64,000 bases of DNA. It comes from Pseudomonas putida (GTDB taxonomy: Bacteria > Pseudomonadota > Gammaproteobacteria > Pseudomonadales > Pseudomonadaceae). Location: positions 618,501 to 682,500 of the forward strand of contig CP047152.1 in the NCBI GenBank assembly GCA_041879295.1, read 5' to 3'. The position numbers were made by a program, and so were the translations under genes. Numbering within the stretch: position 1 is the first letter of the stretch; the number at the start of each line of letters is the position of its first letter. The notes beneath the pieces were generated by a model, which did no database searches, was not told where the DNA came from, and saw only the letters and a list, made by a program, of their open reading frames with translations. This document shows, piece after piece, positions 45,569-55,318 of the stretch.

Positions 45569-46846
45569 ATGCGTTCAACTCGCCGGGTCGCGATCCTGGG
45601 CGGCAACCGGATCCCCTTCGCCCGCTCCAATGGCGCCTACGCCACGGCCAGCAACCAGGCGATGCTCACGGCCGCGCTTGAAGGCTTGATCGAACGCTAT
45701 TGCCTGCACGGGCTGCGGTTGGGCGAGGTGGTGGCCGGTGCCGTGCTCAAGCACTCGCGCGACATGAACCTGACCCGCGAGTGCGTGTTGGGTTCGCGCC
45801 TGTCACCGCAGACCCCGGCCTATGACATTCAGCAGGCCTGCGGTACCGGGCTGGAGGCTGCGCTGCTGGTGGCCAACAAGATTGCCCTGGGGCAGATCGA
45901 CTGCGGTATTGCTGGCGGTGTCGATAGCACCTCCGATGCGCCCATCGCCGTCAACGAAGGCTTGCGCCATATAATGCTGCAGGCCAACCGTGGCAAAAGC
46001 CTTGGCGATCGGTTAAAGCCCTTTCTCAAGCTGCGGCCTCATCACCTGAAACCCGAGCTGCCACGCAATAGCGAGCCGCGTACGGGGTTGTCGATGGGCG
46101 AGCATTGCGAACGCATGGCCCACACCTGGCGCGTTGGCCGCGCCGAGCAGGACGAACTGGCGCTGCTCAGTCACCAGAAGCTGGCTGCGGCCTATGCCGA
46201 GGGTTGGCAGGACGACCTGTTGACGCCGTTTCTTTCGCTGACACAGGACAACAACCTGCGCCCCGACCTGAGCCTTGAGCAGTTGGCCAGGCTCAAACCA
46301 GCCTTTGACCGCAGCGGACAAGGCACATTGACGGCGGGTAATTCCACGCCGTTGACCGATGGTGCTTCGCTGGTGCTGTTGGGCAGCGAGGCGTGGGCGC
46401 AGCAGCAGGGGTTGCAGGTGCTTGCCTATCTGGTCGATGGCGAAACCGCTGCGGTGGATTTTGTCACGGGGCGCGAAGGGTTATTGATGGCGCCGGTGTA
46501 TGCCGTGCCACGCTTGCTGGCACGCAATGGCCTGACGCTGCAGGACTTTGACTATTACGAAATCCACGAAGCCTTTGCTGCCCAGGTGCTGTGCACGCTC
46601 AAGGCCTGGGAGGATGCCGATTACTGCCGTGAACGGTTGGGCCTGGAGGCGCCGCTTGGCGCGATCGACCGCAGCAAACTCAATGTCAAGGGCAGTTCGC
46701 TGGCGGCCGGGCACCCGTTTGCGGCAACCGGTGGGCGGATATTGGCCAGCCTGGCCAAGCTGCTGGCGACGGCGGGTAAGGGGCGCGGGCTGATTTCGAT
46801 CTGTGCGGCAGGCGGGCAGGGGGTGACCGTTATCGTCGAGCGCTGA
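45569..46846 (+). CDS. Acetyl-CoA acyltransferase (thiolase, FadA2/FadI-like)
   Basis: 425 residues. Thiolase with nucleophile Cys91 (QQACGTGLEA), His333 (EIHEAFAAQ) and Cys412 (CAAGGQG). It should cleave or form 3-oxoacyl-CoA. The gene is divergent from the HMwFabG/MaoC pair with a 117-bp shared regulatory gap, the same set as in mycobacterial fadA2-fabG4-htdX. AGGAGG lies upstream of the ATG at 45569. Chain-length preference is not visible. Confidence 0.92.
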   Translation: MRSTRRVAILGGNRIPFARSNGAYATASNQAMLTAALEGLIERYCLHGLRLGEVVAGAVLKHSRDMNLTRECVLGSRLSPQTPAYDIQQACGTGLEAALLVANKIALGQIDCGIAGGVDSTSDAPIAVNEGLRHIMLQANRGKSLGDRLKPFLKLRPHHLKPELPRNSEPRTGLSMGEHCERMAHTWRVGRAEQDELALLSHQKLAAAYAEGWQDDLLTPFLSLTQDNNLRPDLSLEQLARLKPAFDRSGQGTLTAGNSTPLTDGASLVLLGSEAWAQQQGLQVLAYLVDGETAAVDFVTGREGLLMAPVYAVPRLLARNGLTLQDFDYYEIHEAFAAQVLCTLKAWEDADYCRERLGLEAPLGAIDRSKLNVKGSSLAAGHPFAATGGRILASLAKLLATAGKGRGLISICAAGGQGVTVIVER

Positions 46847-46935
46847 AGCCCCTCCAGGGTAACTGCAGAGGCGGCGAGTGCCTTGATCATGATCCAGCTG
46901 TTAGGCTTGTCTGGTCAGAACTAAAAGAAGAAACC

Positions 46936-47715
46936 ATGCCGATCATCGGACACCCCCGCGCCATCCCCGCGCTGGAACACCTGCCCAGACCGCTCTACGC
47001 CCGTGCCGAAAGCCTTGGCGCCGGCTCCTGGACCACTCGCCACCAGCACGACTGGGTACAGTTCTCCTATGCCATCAGCGGCGTACTCGGCGTGTACACA
47101 CGCGACGGCAGTTACTTTGCCCCTCCGCAGTGGGGGGTATGGATCCCTGCTGATGCCGAGCATGAAGTGGTCACCTCGATGCAAGCCGAGATGCGCAGCC
47201 TGTATGTGCGCCGCGATGCCTGCCCATGGGCGCCGGAACAATGCCGGGTGTTGGAAGTGACGCCGCTGGCGCGCGAGCTGATCAAGCAGTTCTGCCTGTT
47301 CCCGGCGGATTACCCAGAAGACGACAGCGCCGAGGCGCGTCTGGTGGCGGTGCTGCTCGACCAGTTGCGCACCTTGCCGGAAGTCGGTTTTTCGCTGCCG
47401 TTGCCCCGCCACCCTGGTTTGCTGGCGCTGTGCAATGGCTTGATCGCTGCACCAGATCAGTCGCAGACCTTGCAGCAATGGGCGCGGGAGCTGGGGTGTT
47501 CGGAGAAGACGCTGATGCGGCTGTTTCAACGGGAAACCGGGTTGAGCTTTCGTAATTGGCGCCAGCGCATGCGGCTGTTGTCTTCGCTGGCGTTGCTGGA
47601 GGCGGGGGAGAATGTGACCGAGGCGGCGCTGGGGTGTGGGTATGACTCCACGTCGGCCTACATTGCGGCGTTCAAGCAGCTGTTTGGCGCGACACCGGGG
47701 GAATTGAAGCTCTGA
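46936..47715 (+). CDS. AraC-family regulator with N-terminal cupin domain
   Basis: 259 residues. N-terminal cupin (HQHDWVQFSYAISGVLGVYT, PPQWGVWIPADAEHEV) followed by a C-terminal AraC HTH pair (LGCSEKTLMRLFQRETGLSF, then LGCGYDSTSAYIAAFKQLFG). This short AraC type often responds to small metabolites and controls a nearby transporter. No obvious target lies beside it except the upstream thiolase gene on the same strand (89-bp gap). Ligand unknown. Confidence 0.92.
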   Translation: MPIIGHPRAIPALEHLPRPLYARAESLGAGSWTTRHQHDWVQFSYAISGVLGVYTRDGSYFAPPQWGVWIPADAEHEVVTSMQAEMRSLYVRRDACPWAPEQCRVLEVTPLARELIKQFCLFPADYPEDDSAEARLVAVLLDQLRTLPEVGFSLPLPRHPGLLALCNGLIAAPDQSQTLQQWARELGCSEKTLMRLFQRETGLSFRNWRQRMRLLSSLALLEAGENVTEAALGCGYDSTSAYIAAFKQLFGATPGELKL

Positions 47716-47724
47716 TTTTCGGTG

Positions 47725-47774
47725 GCCTGTGCCGGCCCTTTCGCGGGGTTAGCCGCGAAAGGGCCGGCACAGGC
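47725..47774. terminator. Perfect 22-bp hairpin between converging genes
   Basis: Arms 47725-47746 and 47753-47774 are exact reverse complements (left arm GCCTGTGCCGGCCC then TTTCGCGG) around a 6-base loop. It lies between the stops of the AraC-type and chemoreceptor genes. It carries the P. putida REP-like core and can stop transcription from both sides. Confidence 0.85.
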
Positions 47775-47781
47775 ACATACA

Positions 47782-49725
47782 TCAGGTGCGGAACCTGCGC
47801 ACCAGCGTATCCAGCTCATTGGACAGCCCGGCCAGGCTCTCGGAGTCCTGGCGCGCTGCCTGGGCCAGCTCGGCCACCAACTGCGCATCCCCGTGAATCT
47901 GGCTGATGTGCCGGTTGATGTCCTCGGCCACCTGATGCTGTTCTTCGGCCGCCGTAGCAATTTGGGTATTCATGTCGCGGATGACGTCCACCGACTCACG
48001 GATCTGCCCAAAGCTGTCGCGGGCCAGGCCAATACGGCTCACCGACTGCTGCGAAACTTCCAGGCTGGCGTGCATCTGCTCGGCCACTTCGGCGGTACGG
48101 CTGGCCAGGTTGCCCAGCAAACCGTCGATTTCGGCGGTGGAGTCGGCAGTACGCTTGGCCAGCGCCCGCACTTCGTCGGCCACCACGGCAAAGCCACGGC
48201 CCTGCTCACCGGCACGGGCCGCCTCGATGGCGGCGTTGAGGGCCAGCAGGTTGGTTTGTTCGGCAATCGAACGGATGGTGCCGAGGATCGACTGAATGGC
48301 GTTGCTGTCACGCTCCAGCTGCTGGATCGACTGCGCCGATTGCTCGATTTCCTGGCTCAGGCGATCAACGCTGTGTACCGCCGCATCGATCTGCTGCTGG
48401 CCTTCGCGGGCCTGCTGCTGGCCGCTGTCGGCCGACTGCGCCGCCTGGCTGCAGGAGCGTGCCACTTCATTGGCGGTGGCGACCATTTCGTGGAAAGCAG
48501 TGGATACCATGTCCACGGCTTCGCGCTGGCGGCCGGCCGCCTCGGCCATGTCGCTGGAGACGCGGGTCGAGCTGCTGGACGTGCTGAGGATCTTGCTGGC
48601 AGCAGCGCCGATATGCTGGATCAGGCTGCGAATGGCACCGAGGAACTGGTTGAACCAGCTGGCCAGTTGGGCGGTTTCGTCGCGGCCGCGGATTTCCAGG
48701 TTGCGGGTCAGGTCACCCTCACCTTGGGCAATGTCTTCCAGGCCATTGGTGACACTGTTGATCGGGCGCACGATCAGCTTGGCAAAGGCCGCACCGACCA
48801 CCGCGAACAGTGCGGCCAACACGACAGCGATGACGCCGATCAGCCAAGTGAGCCGGGTGGTGGTCTGCATCACTTCGCTTTGTTCGATCAGGCCGATGAA
48901 GGTCCAGCCCAGTTGCTGGTCGGGGTAGACGTTGGCCATGTAGTGCACGCCATTGAGTTCGACCTCGACCAGGCCTTTGCCGGCTTTGGCCAGCTTGGCG
49001 TAACCGTCGCCAAAGCTTCCCAGCTGCTTGAAGTTGTGGGCGGCGTCGCGTGGGTCGACCATCACGTTGCCGTTGCTTTCCACCAGCATCAGGTAGCCGC
49101 TTTCGCCCAGTTTGATCTGCTTGACGATCTCGGTCAGGCCTTTGAGCGACACGTCGATGTTGACCACGCCGCCGGGGTTGCCCAGCTGGTTGGCCACGGT
49201 GCGCACGGTGCTGACCAGCACCGCATCGTCGGCGGCCCAGTAGTAGGCGCCGGTGCGCAACGTCTTGCCAGGGTTGGCCATGGCAAGTTGGTACCAGGGG
49301 CGCGTGCGTGGGTCATAATTGACAAACTTCTGGCCGGCCGGCCACCCAGTGTAGCCGCCGTCACTCACCCCGTAGGACAGGTAGGCGTAGGCGGGATGTG
49401 AGTTGGCCAGGCGGGTCATGAAGTCGAGTATTTTGCTGGCCTGCTCGCCCAGTTCGTAGGACGGGGTTGCGCTCATGTATTTGTTCAGCTCGCTACCCGT
49501 GGCGGCGACCATTGGCTGGGAAGCCATGTACTCGACGTTCTGGTTGATCCCCTGGAAGAAGATGTTCATCGCGTTGCTGACCTGGCGGATTTCCCGGCTG
49601 CTGCTGTCGAGGAATCCATCGCGGGCTTCGCCGCGCAGGTTGATGACCACCAAGGTGGCCACGAGAACGATGGGCAAGCCGGCGATGACCGCGAATGCCC
49701 AGGTCAGTTTCTGTTTGATGTTCAT
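47782..49725 (-). CDS. Methyl-accepting chemotaxis protein with dCache sensor
   Basis: 647 residues. Membrane segment 1 ([20 protein letters not shown]), a periplasmic dCache domain (about 35-285), membrane segment 2 ([20 protein letters not shown]), HAMP, and a signalling domain with [19 protein letters not shown]. In the sensor, [12 protein letters not shown], then GAYYW and VVNIDVS, match the layout of amino-acid-binding dCache receptors (Y, R, W, Y, Y, D). An amino-acid or related ligand is therefore likely but not proven. The ATG at 49725 has GGGAGC upstream. A GCCGATGT box at 49781-49774 may belong to a flagellar sigma-28 promoter. Confidence 0.93.
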   Translation of the reverse strand: MNIKQKLTWAFAVIAGLPIVLVATLVVINLRGEARDGFLDSSSREIRQVSNAMNIFFQGINQNVEYMASQPMVAATGSELNKYMSATPSYELGEQASKILDFMTRLANSHPAYAYLSYGVSDGGYTGWPAGQKFVNYDPRTRPWYQLAMANPGKTLRTGAYYWAADDAVLVSTVRTVANQLGNPGGVVNIDVSLKGLTEIVKQIKLGESGYLMLVESNGNVMVDPRDAAHNFKQLGSFGDGYAKLAKAGKGLVEVELNGVHYMANVYPDQQLGWTFIGLIEQSEVMQTTTRLTWLIGVIAVVLAALFAVVGAAFAKLIVRPINSVTNGLEDIAQGEGDLTRNLEIRGRDETAQLASWFNQFLGAIRSLIQHIGAAASKILSTSSSSTRVSSDMAEAAGRQREAVDMVSTAFHEMVATANEVARSCSQAAQSADSGQQQAREGQQQIDAAVHSVDRLSQEIEQSAQSIQQLERDSNAIQSILGTIRSIAEQTNLLALNAAIEAARAGEQGRGFAVVADEVRALAKRTADSTAEIDGLLGNLASRTAEVAEQMHASLEVSQQSVSRIGLARDSFGQIRESVDVIRDMNTQIATAAEEQHQVAEDINRHISQIHGDAQLVAELAQAARQDSESLAGLSNELDTLVRRFRT

Positions 49726-49892
49726 CGACGCTCCCGGAACTTTTATTTTTGACACACGAGGCAGGTAGCAACTACATCGGCAGCATCCGGGTTTAATGAA
49801 GCCAAAACGCCTGTATTTATTGGATAAAGTCGTGGTTGGTGACTATTCGGTCGTGTTTGGACATTTATGGCATACCAAAAGCTCGTGGCAGT

Positions 49893-50303
49893 TCAGTGAC
49901 AGCAGTTGCCAGGAGCGCCATTGGCCAGGTCTTTGAGGATCGGGCAGTCCGGGCGATCGTCGCCCTGGCAATGCGAAACCAGTTCGCCGAGGGTGTCGCG
50001 CAGGCTCACCAGTTCCTCGATGCGCCGGTTCAGTTCATCGATGTGCTGCATGGCCAGCGCCTTCACATCGGCGCTCGCACGTTGGCGGTCCTGCCACAAG
50101 GTCAGTAACTTGCCGACCTCCTCAAGGGAAAAGCCCAGATCGCGGGAGCGTTTGATGAAGGCCAGGTTGTGCAAGTCCTCCGCCTGGTACAGCCGGTAGC
50201 CGCTGTCGCTGCGTGTGGCCGGTTTGAGCAGGCCGATGGATTCGTAGTATCGGATCATCTTGGTGCTGAGCCCGCTGCGGCGGGCGGCCTGACCGATATT
50301 CAT
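49893..50303 (-). CDS. cueR: Copper-responsive MerR-family regulator CueR
   Basis: 136 residues. N-terminal MerR HTH ([21 protein letters not shown]), a dimer helix, and the metal loop with Cys112 and Cys120 (CQGDDRPDC), the two CueR Cu(I) ligands; a C-terminal GNCCH adds further cysteines. It should activate the copA and copZ promoters when Cu(I) is bound. Its start overlaps the copA stop by 4 bp, so it is read from the copA promoter and is self-inducing. Confidence 0.95.
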   Translation of the reverse strand: MNIGQAARRSGLSTKMIRYYESIGLLKPATRSDSGYRLYQAEDLHNLAFIKRSRDLGFSLEEVGKLLTLWQDRQRASADVKALAMQHIDELNRRIEELVSLRDTLGELVSHCQGDDRPDCPILKDLANGAPGNCCH

Positions 50304-52699
50304 GGCGCCTCCTGTGTACTGCTGGTGGGTTTCCACGTTTTGAGCCACAGTGCGTTGCTGACGACGCTGACGCTGGACATGGCCATGGCGGCACCCGCCA
50401 GTACCGGGTTGAGGTAACCCAGCGCGGCCAGCGGGATGCCGATCAGGTTGTAGATGAATGCCCAGAACAGGTTCTGGCGGATCTTCGCGTAGGTCTTGCG
50501 GCTGATTTCCAGCGCGGCGGGCACCAGGCGCGGGTCGCCACGCATCAGGGTGATGCCGGCGGCCTGCATGGCCACGTCGGTACCGCCACCCATGGCAATG
50601 CCGATGTCGGCCGCGGCCAACGCCGGTGCATCGTTGATGCCATCGCCAACCATGGCGACCACACCATCCTGCCTGAGCGCGGTCACGGTTGCGGCCTTGT
50701 CGGCCGGTAGCACTTCGGCATGCACATCGTCGATGCCCAGGGCCTCGGCAACCACTCTGGCGCTGCCACGGTTGTCACCGGTCAGCAGGTGGCTGCTGAT
50801 GTGTTGGGCGTGCAGGGTGGCGATGGCCTGCGCGGCGCCGGGCTTGAGGCTGTCACCAAAGGCGAACAGGCCCACCACTCTTGCTTGCGTACCGCGTTCG
50901 ATCAACCACGACAGTGTGCGTCCTTCGGCTTCCCAGGCCTGGGCCTGGGCGGCCAATTCGCCGGGCTGCAGGCCGCTTTCGTCAAGCAGTCGGCGGTTGC
51001 CCAGCGCCAGTTCACGGCCTTCAACGCGACCGGCAATGCCGCGCCCGGTCAGCGACTGGCTGTCGGCAACGGTTGGCACGTCCAGCCCTTGCTCTGCACA
51101 GGCCACCAGCACCGCCTTGGCCAGCAGGTGTTCACTCCCGCGTTGCAGGGCGCCGGCCAGGCGGTGCAGGTCGGCACTGTTGCCGTCCAGCGCCTGACTG
51201 TGAACCACCCGCGGGCTGCCGGAGGTGAGGGTGCCGGTTTTGTCGAACACGACGCGGTTGACCGCATGGGCACGCTCCAGGGCTTCGGCATCCTTGATCA
51301 GGATGCCGTGGCGGGCGGCGACCCCGGTGCCGGCCATGATCGCGGCGGGCGTGGCCAGGCCGAGGGCGCAGGGACAGGCAATGACCAGCACGGCGACGGC
51401 GTTGATCAGCGCGGTTTCCAGCGGTGTCCCCGCCAGCCACCAGCCAATCAGGGTGATCAGGGCCAGTACCAGCACAGCGGGGACGAACACCTGGCTGACA
51501 CGGTCGACCAGCTTCTGGATCGGCGCTTTGGCGGCCTGTGCGTCTTCCACCAGGCGGATGATGCGCGCCAGCACGGTCTCGGTGCCCAGCGCCTGGGTAC
51601 GCACCAGCAGCCGGCCTTCGCCATTGATGGCGCCACCGGTGACGCTGTCGCCGGGTTGCTTGGGCACTGGCAGGCTCTCGCCGCTGATCAGGGCCTCATC
51701 GGCGTGGCTGCTGCCGTCTTCGACCACGCCGTCGACCGGGAAGCGCTCGCCGGGCTTGACCAGTACCAGGTCGCCCAAGCGCAACTGGGCGATCGCCACG
51801 TCCTCCTCCAGGCCGTCGACCACACGCACGGCGCGTTCCGGGCGCAGGGCTTCGAGGGCGCGGATGGCACTGGCGGTCTGGCGCTTGGCGCGGCTTTCCA
51901 GGTACTTGCCCAGCAATACCAGGGCAATCACCACGGCCGAGGCTTCGAAGTACAGGTGCGGGGCCATGCCGGCGGGAGCCTGTGCCCATTGGTACAGGCT
52001 CAGGCCATAGCCAGCGCTGGTGCCCAGGGCTACCAGCAGGTCCATGTTGCCGGCACCGGCGCGCACGGCCTTCCAGGCTGCAATGTAGAAGCGGGCACCG
52101 AGAATGAACTGCACGGGGGTGGCCAGCAGGAACTGCGCCCAGGCGGGTAGCATCCAGTGCAAGCCGAACGGTTGTACCAGCATGGGTAATACCAGCGGCA
52201 GGGCCAACAGCAAGGCTGCACCAACTGCCAGGCGCTCGTTGCGCAGGCGTCGCTGGACAGCGCTTTGGTCGTCCTTGGTCGATTGTGGCAGGCTGGCGCT
52301 GTAGCCTGCTTTTTGCACAGCGTCGATCAGCAGGTTGTCATCCAGGGCCGCAAGCACTTCGAGGTGTGCGCGTTCGCTGGCCAAGTTGACGCTGACCTGC
52401 CCGACCCCCGGCACTTTGCCCAGGGCGCGCTCTACGCGGCCGACACAACTGGCGCAGGTCATACCGCCTATCTGCAGTTCGAGGGTGCGGGTTGGTACCC
52501 CGTAGCCGGCCTCGCGCACGGCTTCGACCAACGCTGGCAGGCTGGCAGGCGGGGCTACAACCCGGGCTTTTTCAGTGGTGAGGTTTACGCTGACCTGTTC
52601 AGCGCCGGCGACCTTGCGCAGGGCGCGCTCGACCCGGCCAGCACAGCTGGCGCAGGTCATGCCGGAGATCGGCAGGTCGTATGTGGTGGATGCGGGCAT
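50300..52699 (-). CDS. copA: Cu(I)-exporting P1B-type ATPase CopA/CueA
   Basis: 799 residues. Two N-terminal heavy-metal domains, each with GMTCASC (about residues 8-70 and 75-137), eight expected membrane segments, the CPC metal site at 442-444, phosphorylation Asp486 in DKTGT, and the hinge [10 protein letters not shown]. It exports Cu(I) from the cytoplasm. The usual SEHP motif reads SEHLL, with His524 kept but Pro replaced by Leu. The ATG at 52699 has GGAGGA upstream. It is followed by cueR with a 4-bp overlap and is preceded by a CueR-type promoter. Confidence 0.95.
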   Translation of the reverse strand: MPASTTYDLPISGMTCASCAGRVERALRKVAGAEQVSVNLTTEKARVVAPPASLPALVEAVREAGYGVPTRTLELQIGGMTCASCVGRVERALGKVPGVGQVSVNLASERAHLEVLAALDDNLLIDAVQKAGYSASLPQSTKDDQSAVQRRLRNERLAVGAALLLALPLVLPMLVQPFGLHWMLPAWAQFLLATPVQFILGARFYIAAWKAVRAGAGNMDLLVALGTSAGYGLSLYQWAQAPAGMAPHLYFEASAVVIALVLLGKYLESRAKRQTASAIRALEALRPERAVRVVDGLEEDVAIAQLRLGDLVLVKPGERFPVDGVVEDGSSHADEALISGESLPVPKQPGDSVTGGAINGEGRLLVRTQALGTETVLARIIRLVEDAQAAKAPIQKLVDRVSQVFVPAVLVLALITLIGWWLAGTPLETALINAVAVLVIACPCALGLATPAAIMAGTGVAARHGILIKDAEALERAHAVNRVVFDKTGTLTSGSPRVVHSQALDGNSADLHRLAGALQRGSEHLLAKAVLVACAEQGLDVPTVADSQSLTGRGIAGRVEGRELALGNRRLLDESGLQPGELAAQAQAWEAEGRTLSWLIERGTQARVVGLFAFGDSLKPGAAQAIATLHAQHISSHLLTGDNRGSARVVAEALGIDDVHAEVLPADKAATVTALRQDGVVAMVGDGINDAPALAAADIGIAMGGGTDVAMQAAGITLMRGDPRLVPAALEISRKTYAKIRQNLFWAFIYNLIGIPLAALGYLNPVLAGAAMAMSSVSVVSNALWLKTWKPTSSTQEAP

Positions 52700-52724
52700 G
52701 GCTCTCCTCCTTGGACAGGCCTCC

Positions 52725-52755
52725 AGCATCAACCTTGCCACGCAGGCAAGGTCAA
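52725..52755 (-). promoter_or_regulatory. CueR-type promoter/operator of copA-cueR
   Basis: The perfect palindrome ACCTTGCC-ACGCA-GGCAAGGT at 52732-52752 lies between a -35 TTGACC (52755-52750) and a -10 GATGCT (52730-52725), read on the minus strand. The spacer is 19 bp, the long spacer typical of MerR/CueR-activated promoters. The -35 box lies inside the stop region of the upstream gene. Confidence 0.88.
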
Positions 52756-53138
52756 TAGCCCAGGTCGGCTCGTTTCAACTCCAGCCCATATTGCCCCATG
52801 GCGATGCGGTATTTGTTGATCTGGCCCGCCTGCAGATTCAACCGCGTGCTGCGCTGGTCCTCTATACCTGCTGCGCAACCCGGCATTTGCCCAGGTAGCA
52901 GGCGCAGGCGCACATCCACCGGGCCAGGCGGCAGGTTGAACGAGGTGGACTGCTCCTGGAAAACGCGCCCGGAAAGCTGGTCGTTGAGGTACACGCCGAT
53001 TTCGCAATTGGTGGCCACTTCCAGGCGCTCCCGGGAAATGATCAGTACGCTGTAGGCTGAGTTGCCCTCGGCGAAGGCCGGTGGCACCACAGCCAGCGCG
53101 CCCAATAGCCCGACGACGCCCAATGCTGCCCTGAACAT
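52752..53138 (-). CDS. Hypothetical exported protein
   Basis: 128 residues. An N-terminal signal peptide ([23 protein letters not shown]) predicts export to the periplasm. The rest has no motif I recognise; two cysteines (TNCEIG and PGCAAG) could pair or bind metal. It lies directly upstream of copA on the same strand, and its 3' end contains the -35 box of the copA promoter. It is divergent from copZ, so a role in copper response is possible but not shown. Confidence 0.72.
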   Translation of the reverse strand: MFRAALGVVGLLGALAVVPPAFAEGNSAYSVLIISRERLEVATNCEIGVYLNDQLSGRVFQEQSTSFNLPPGPVDVRLRLLPGQMPGCAAGIEDQRSTRLNLQAGQINKYRIAMGQYGLELKRADLGY

Positions 53139-53224
53139 GAAAAATCTCCTGCTTGCCTGATCGTCAAAGGCGCAGCTTGGCCGACGCGGACGCGGATTTC
53201 CACCCCGGGTGTTGCAGGGAGGGC

Positions 53225-53255
53225 TTGACCTTGCCCTGATGGCAAGCTTGAGACT
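53225..53255 (+). promoter_or_regulatory. CueR-type promoter/operator of copZ
   Basis: TTGACC (53225-53230), then ACCTTGCC-CTGAT-GGCAAGCT (53228-53248), and GAGACT as -10 (53250-53255) after a 19-bp spacer. One mismatch against the copA operator. It precedes the copZ ATG by 28 bp. Confidence 0.82.
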
Positions 53256-53283
53256 TGTGGAAAACCTGAAGGAGGCAACCCCT

Positions 53284-53481
53284 ATGCAAGTGTTCAATGT
53301 ACAAGGCATGACCTGCGGCCATTGTGTGAAAGCCGTGACCCGCGCGGTGCAGGAGCAGGATGCTGCAGCCAGGGTGGAAGTTGATCTGGCGGGCAAACAG
53401 GTGCGTGTGCAGAGCGAGTTGGCGCAGGAGCAGATTCTCACTGCGATTCGGGATGAGGGGTATCAGGCCGAACTCGCCTGA
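53284..53481 (+). CDS. copZ: Copper chaperone CopZ
   Basis: 65 residues, a single heavy-metal-associated domain. The Cu(I) site GMTCGHC lies at residues 8-14. It should carry Cu(I) to CopA, encoded nearby on the other strand. AAGGAGG precedes the ATG at 53284. It has its own CueR-type promoter. Confidence 0.94.
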   Translation: MQVFNVQGMTCGHCVKAVTRAVQEQDAAARVEVDLAGKQVRVQSELAQEQILTAIRDEGYQAELA

Positions 53482-53588
53482 AGACCTGATTGCTCCCGCC
53501 GGGGGTAACAGTGTTGCAAATGTTTTCACATCGATAGGGTCCACAGCAGGTAGAATCAGCCACTTGCTTAGCCTGCTATGGATTCCTG

Positions 53589-54770
53589 ATGAACCTGCGA
53601 ATGGTGCTCATCCTGGGCGCACTCAGTGCGTTTGGGCCCTTGGCGATCGACTTCTACCTGCCAGCCTTCCCGGCCATGGCGCAAGCGTTCGCCACCGATG
53701 AAAAACACGTCCAGGCCACGTTGGCCGCCTACTTCCTGGGCCTGTCTATCGGGCAGCTGGCCTATGGGCCGGTTGCCGACCGTTTTGGCCGCCGCAAACC
53801 GCTGATGTTCGGCGTTACGCTGTTCACCTTGGCATCACTGGCCTGTGCCTACGCCCCCAACCTCGATACCTTGGTGGTGGCGCGTTTCATCCAGGCACTG
53901 GGTGGTTGTGCCGGTATGGTGCTTTCGCGGGCCATCGTCAGCGACAAGTGCGATCCGGTAGCGTCAGCCAAAGTGTTTTCGCAACTGATGCTGGTCATGG
54001 GCCTCGCGCCGATCCTGGCACCGATGCTGGGTGGGGTGCTGGTGAATCTGGCCGGCTGGCAGTCGATCTTTCTCGCTCTGAGCTTGTTCAGTGCCGGCTG
54101 CCTGTTGGCGGTAAGCCTGGGCCTGCCGGAAAGCCTGCCTGAGCATATACCGCGTCAGCCGCTGTCTGGCGCCTTGCGCCAGTACCTGCGGCTGCTGGCT
54201 GATCGGGTTTTCCTCGGACATGCCCTGACCGGCGGTATCGCCATTGCCGGCATGTTCGCCTATATCGCCGGTTCACCTTTCGTGTTCATCAAACTGTATG
54301 GCGTGCCCGCTGAGCACTACGGCTGGCTGTTCGGCACCAACGCCGCAGGTTTTATTCTGGTGGCGCAGGTGAACGCCCGCCTGCTGGCCAAACGCGGGCC
54401 GGCCTTCCTGCTGGGCCGTGCGGTGTGGCTGTATCTGGTTGCGGGCCTGGTGCTGCTGGGCGTGGCGGCGTTGCGCCCTGCGCAACTGTGGCCGCTACTG
54501 GTGCCGCTGTTCATCTGTATCGCCAGCCTTGGTTGCATCATTCCCAATGCTTCGGCCTGCGCCATGAGTGGACAGGGCGCGCGTGCCGGCAGCGCCTCGG
54601 CACTGATGGGCTGTGTGCAGTTCAGCGTAGCTGCGGGTGCTGCGGCGCTGGTCGGGCTGCTGCATGATGGCAGTGCGGTGCCCATGGCAATCGTGATCAG
54701 CCTGTGCGGGGCGCTGGTGGTCAGTGTTGCGCTGTTGACCCGGCGTTTGCAGGCCAAGGCTCCCGCATGA
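53589..54770 (+). CDS. Bcr/CflA family multidrug MFS transporter
   Basis: 393 residues with about 12 membrane segments. The first segments read GALSAFGPLAIDFYLPAFPAMA and, after LGLSIGQLAYGPVADRFGRRKP, the MFS loop motif; this is the hallmark of Bcr/CflA-type drug:H+ antiporters. It follows copZ by 107 bp and is probably separate from the copper genes. Its last 50 bases overlap a small antisense gene. Confidence 0.93.
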   Translation: MNLRMVLILGALSAFGPLAIDFYLPAFPAMAQAFATDEKHVQATLAAYFLGLSIGQLAYGPVADRFGRRKPLMFGVTLFTLASLACAYAPNLDTLVVARFIQALGGCAGMVLSRAIVSDKCDPVASAKVFSQLMLVMGLAPILAPMLGGVLVNLAGWQSIFLALSLFSAGCLLAVSLGLPESLPEHIPRQPLSGALRQYLRLLADRVFLGHALTGGIAIAGMFAYIAGSPFVFIKLYGVPAEHYGWLFGTNAAGFILVAQVNARLLAKRGPAFLLGRAVWLYLVAGLVLLGVAALRPAQLWPLLVPLFICIASLGCIIPNASACAMSGQGARAGSASALMGCVQFSVAAGAAALVGLLHDGSAVPMAIVISLCGALVVSVALLTRRLQAKAPA

Positions 54771-54918
54771 GCGGGTGAGGTGCCTGCAGCCGGGTTTCCA
54801 GCGTGGCGACGAAGGCGCGCGCCTCAGCCTCGCTGCGGAAACTGACCACATGCTGATCGAGCTGGACTTGCCAGGGGCAGGCGGGGTTTCGGCTCGACGC
54901 ACTTACGATAATTTTCAT
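54721..54918 (-). CDS. Small conserved-looking hypothetical protein
   Basis: 65 residues: MKIIVSASSRNPACPWQVQL, then VVSFRSEAEARAFVATLETRL. The ATG at 54918 is preceded by GGAGG about eight bases away. The amino-acid make-up and codon use are gene-like. The 3' end overlaps the end of the MFS gene on the other strand by 50 bp. Family not recognised; a role cannot be given. Confidence 0.55.
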   Translation of the reverse strand: MKIIVSASSRNPACPWQVQLDQHVVSFRSEAEARAFVATLETRLQAPHPLMREPWPANAGSTAQH

Positions 54919-55236
54919 CGCGGCATACCTCCAGGAAGGGGAGCCGATCAAGTGTAGCGCTGGCCCGCCAGCCTGCCATGACACGGCTTCAGCGTCCTGA
55001 CTGACGGTAAGTGTGTGCATTTCCCTGGCGGTGTTTCCTGCTTTGGGCCCAATGCCTGTAAAGCCCCAGAACCTTCGCTTTGTTTTGCGCTATTTGTGGA
55101 AGGTTGCTGTGGGCCACATCTGAAATGGCTGCAAGTTTGTTTTCATCAAGATGTTTCAGCGTGGCGGTGTGGGCGTACCGGTGCCTTGGCTGACTTGGTG
55201 CCGAGGAGTTTTTCGAAGCCGCTTTGCTGCTTGCCA

Positions 55237-55252
55237 TGGGTAGATATACCCA
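55237..55252. promoter_or_regulatory. TGGGTA-GATA-TACCCA palindrome
   Basis: Perfect 6-bp arms about 160 bp upstream of the ArsR-like regulator gene and about 40 bp upstream of its likely -35 box. It could be an operator for this regulator or another one. Confidence 0.4.
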
Positions 55253-55289
55253 GTGGTTTTTCATCTTGGGTAGGGTGGCACGTGGTCGT

Positions 55290-55318
55290 CTGACCGGCGT
55301 TTTTCTGCGGCTTATACT
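55290..55318 (+). promoter_or_regulatory. Probable sigma-70 promoter of the ArsR-like gene
   Basis: CTGACC (55290-55295), 17-bp spacer, TATACT (55313-55318). The start codon lies about 90 bp downstream. Confidence 0.5.

Noticed and set aside
47725..47774. The long hairpin between the AraC and chemoreceptor genes as an sRNA gene
   Set aside because: It has a REP-like core and lies between two stop codons; a bidirectional terminator or REP explains it and no separate promoter is visible.
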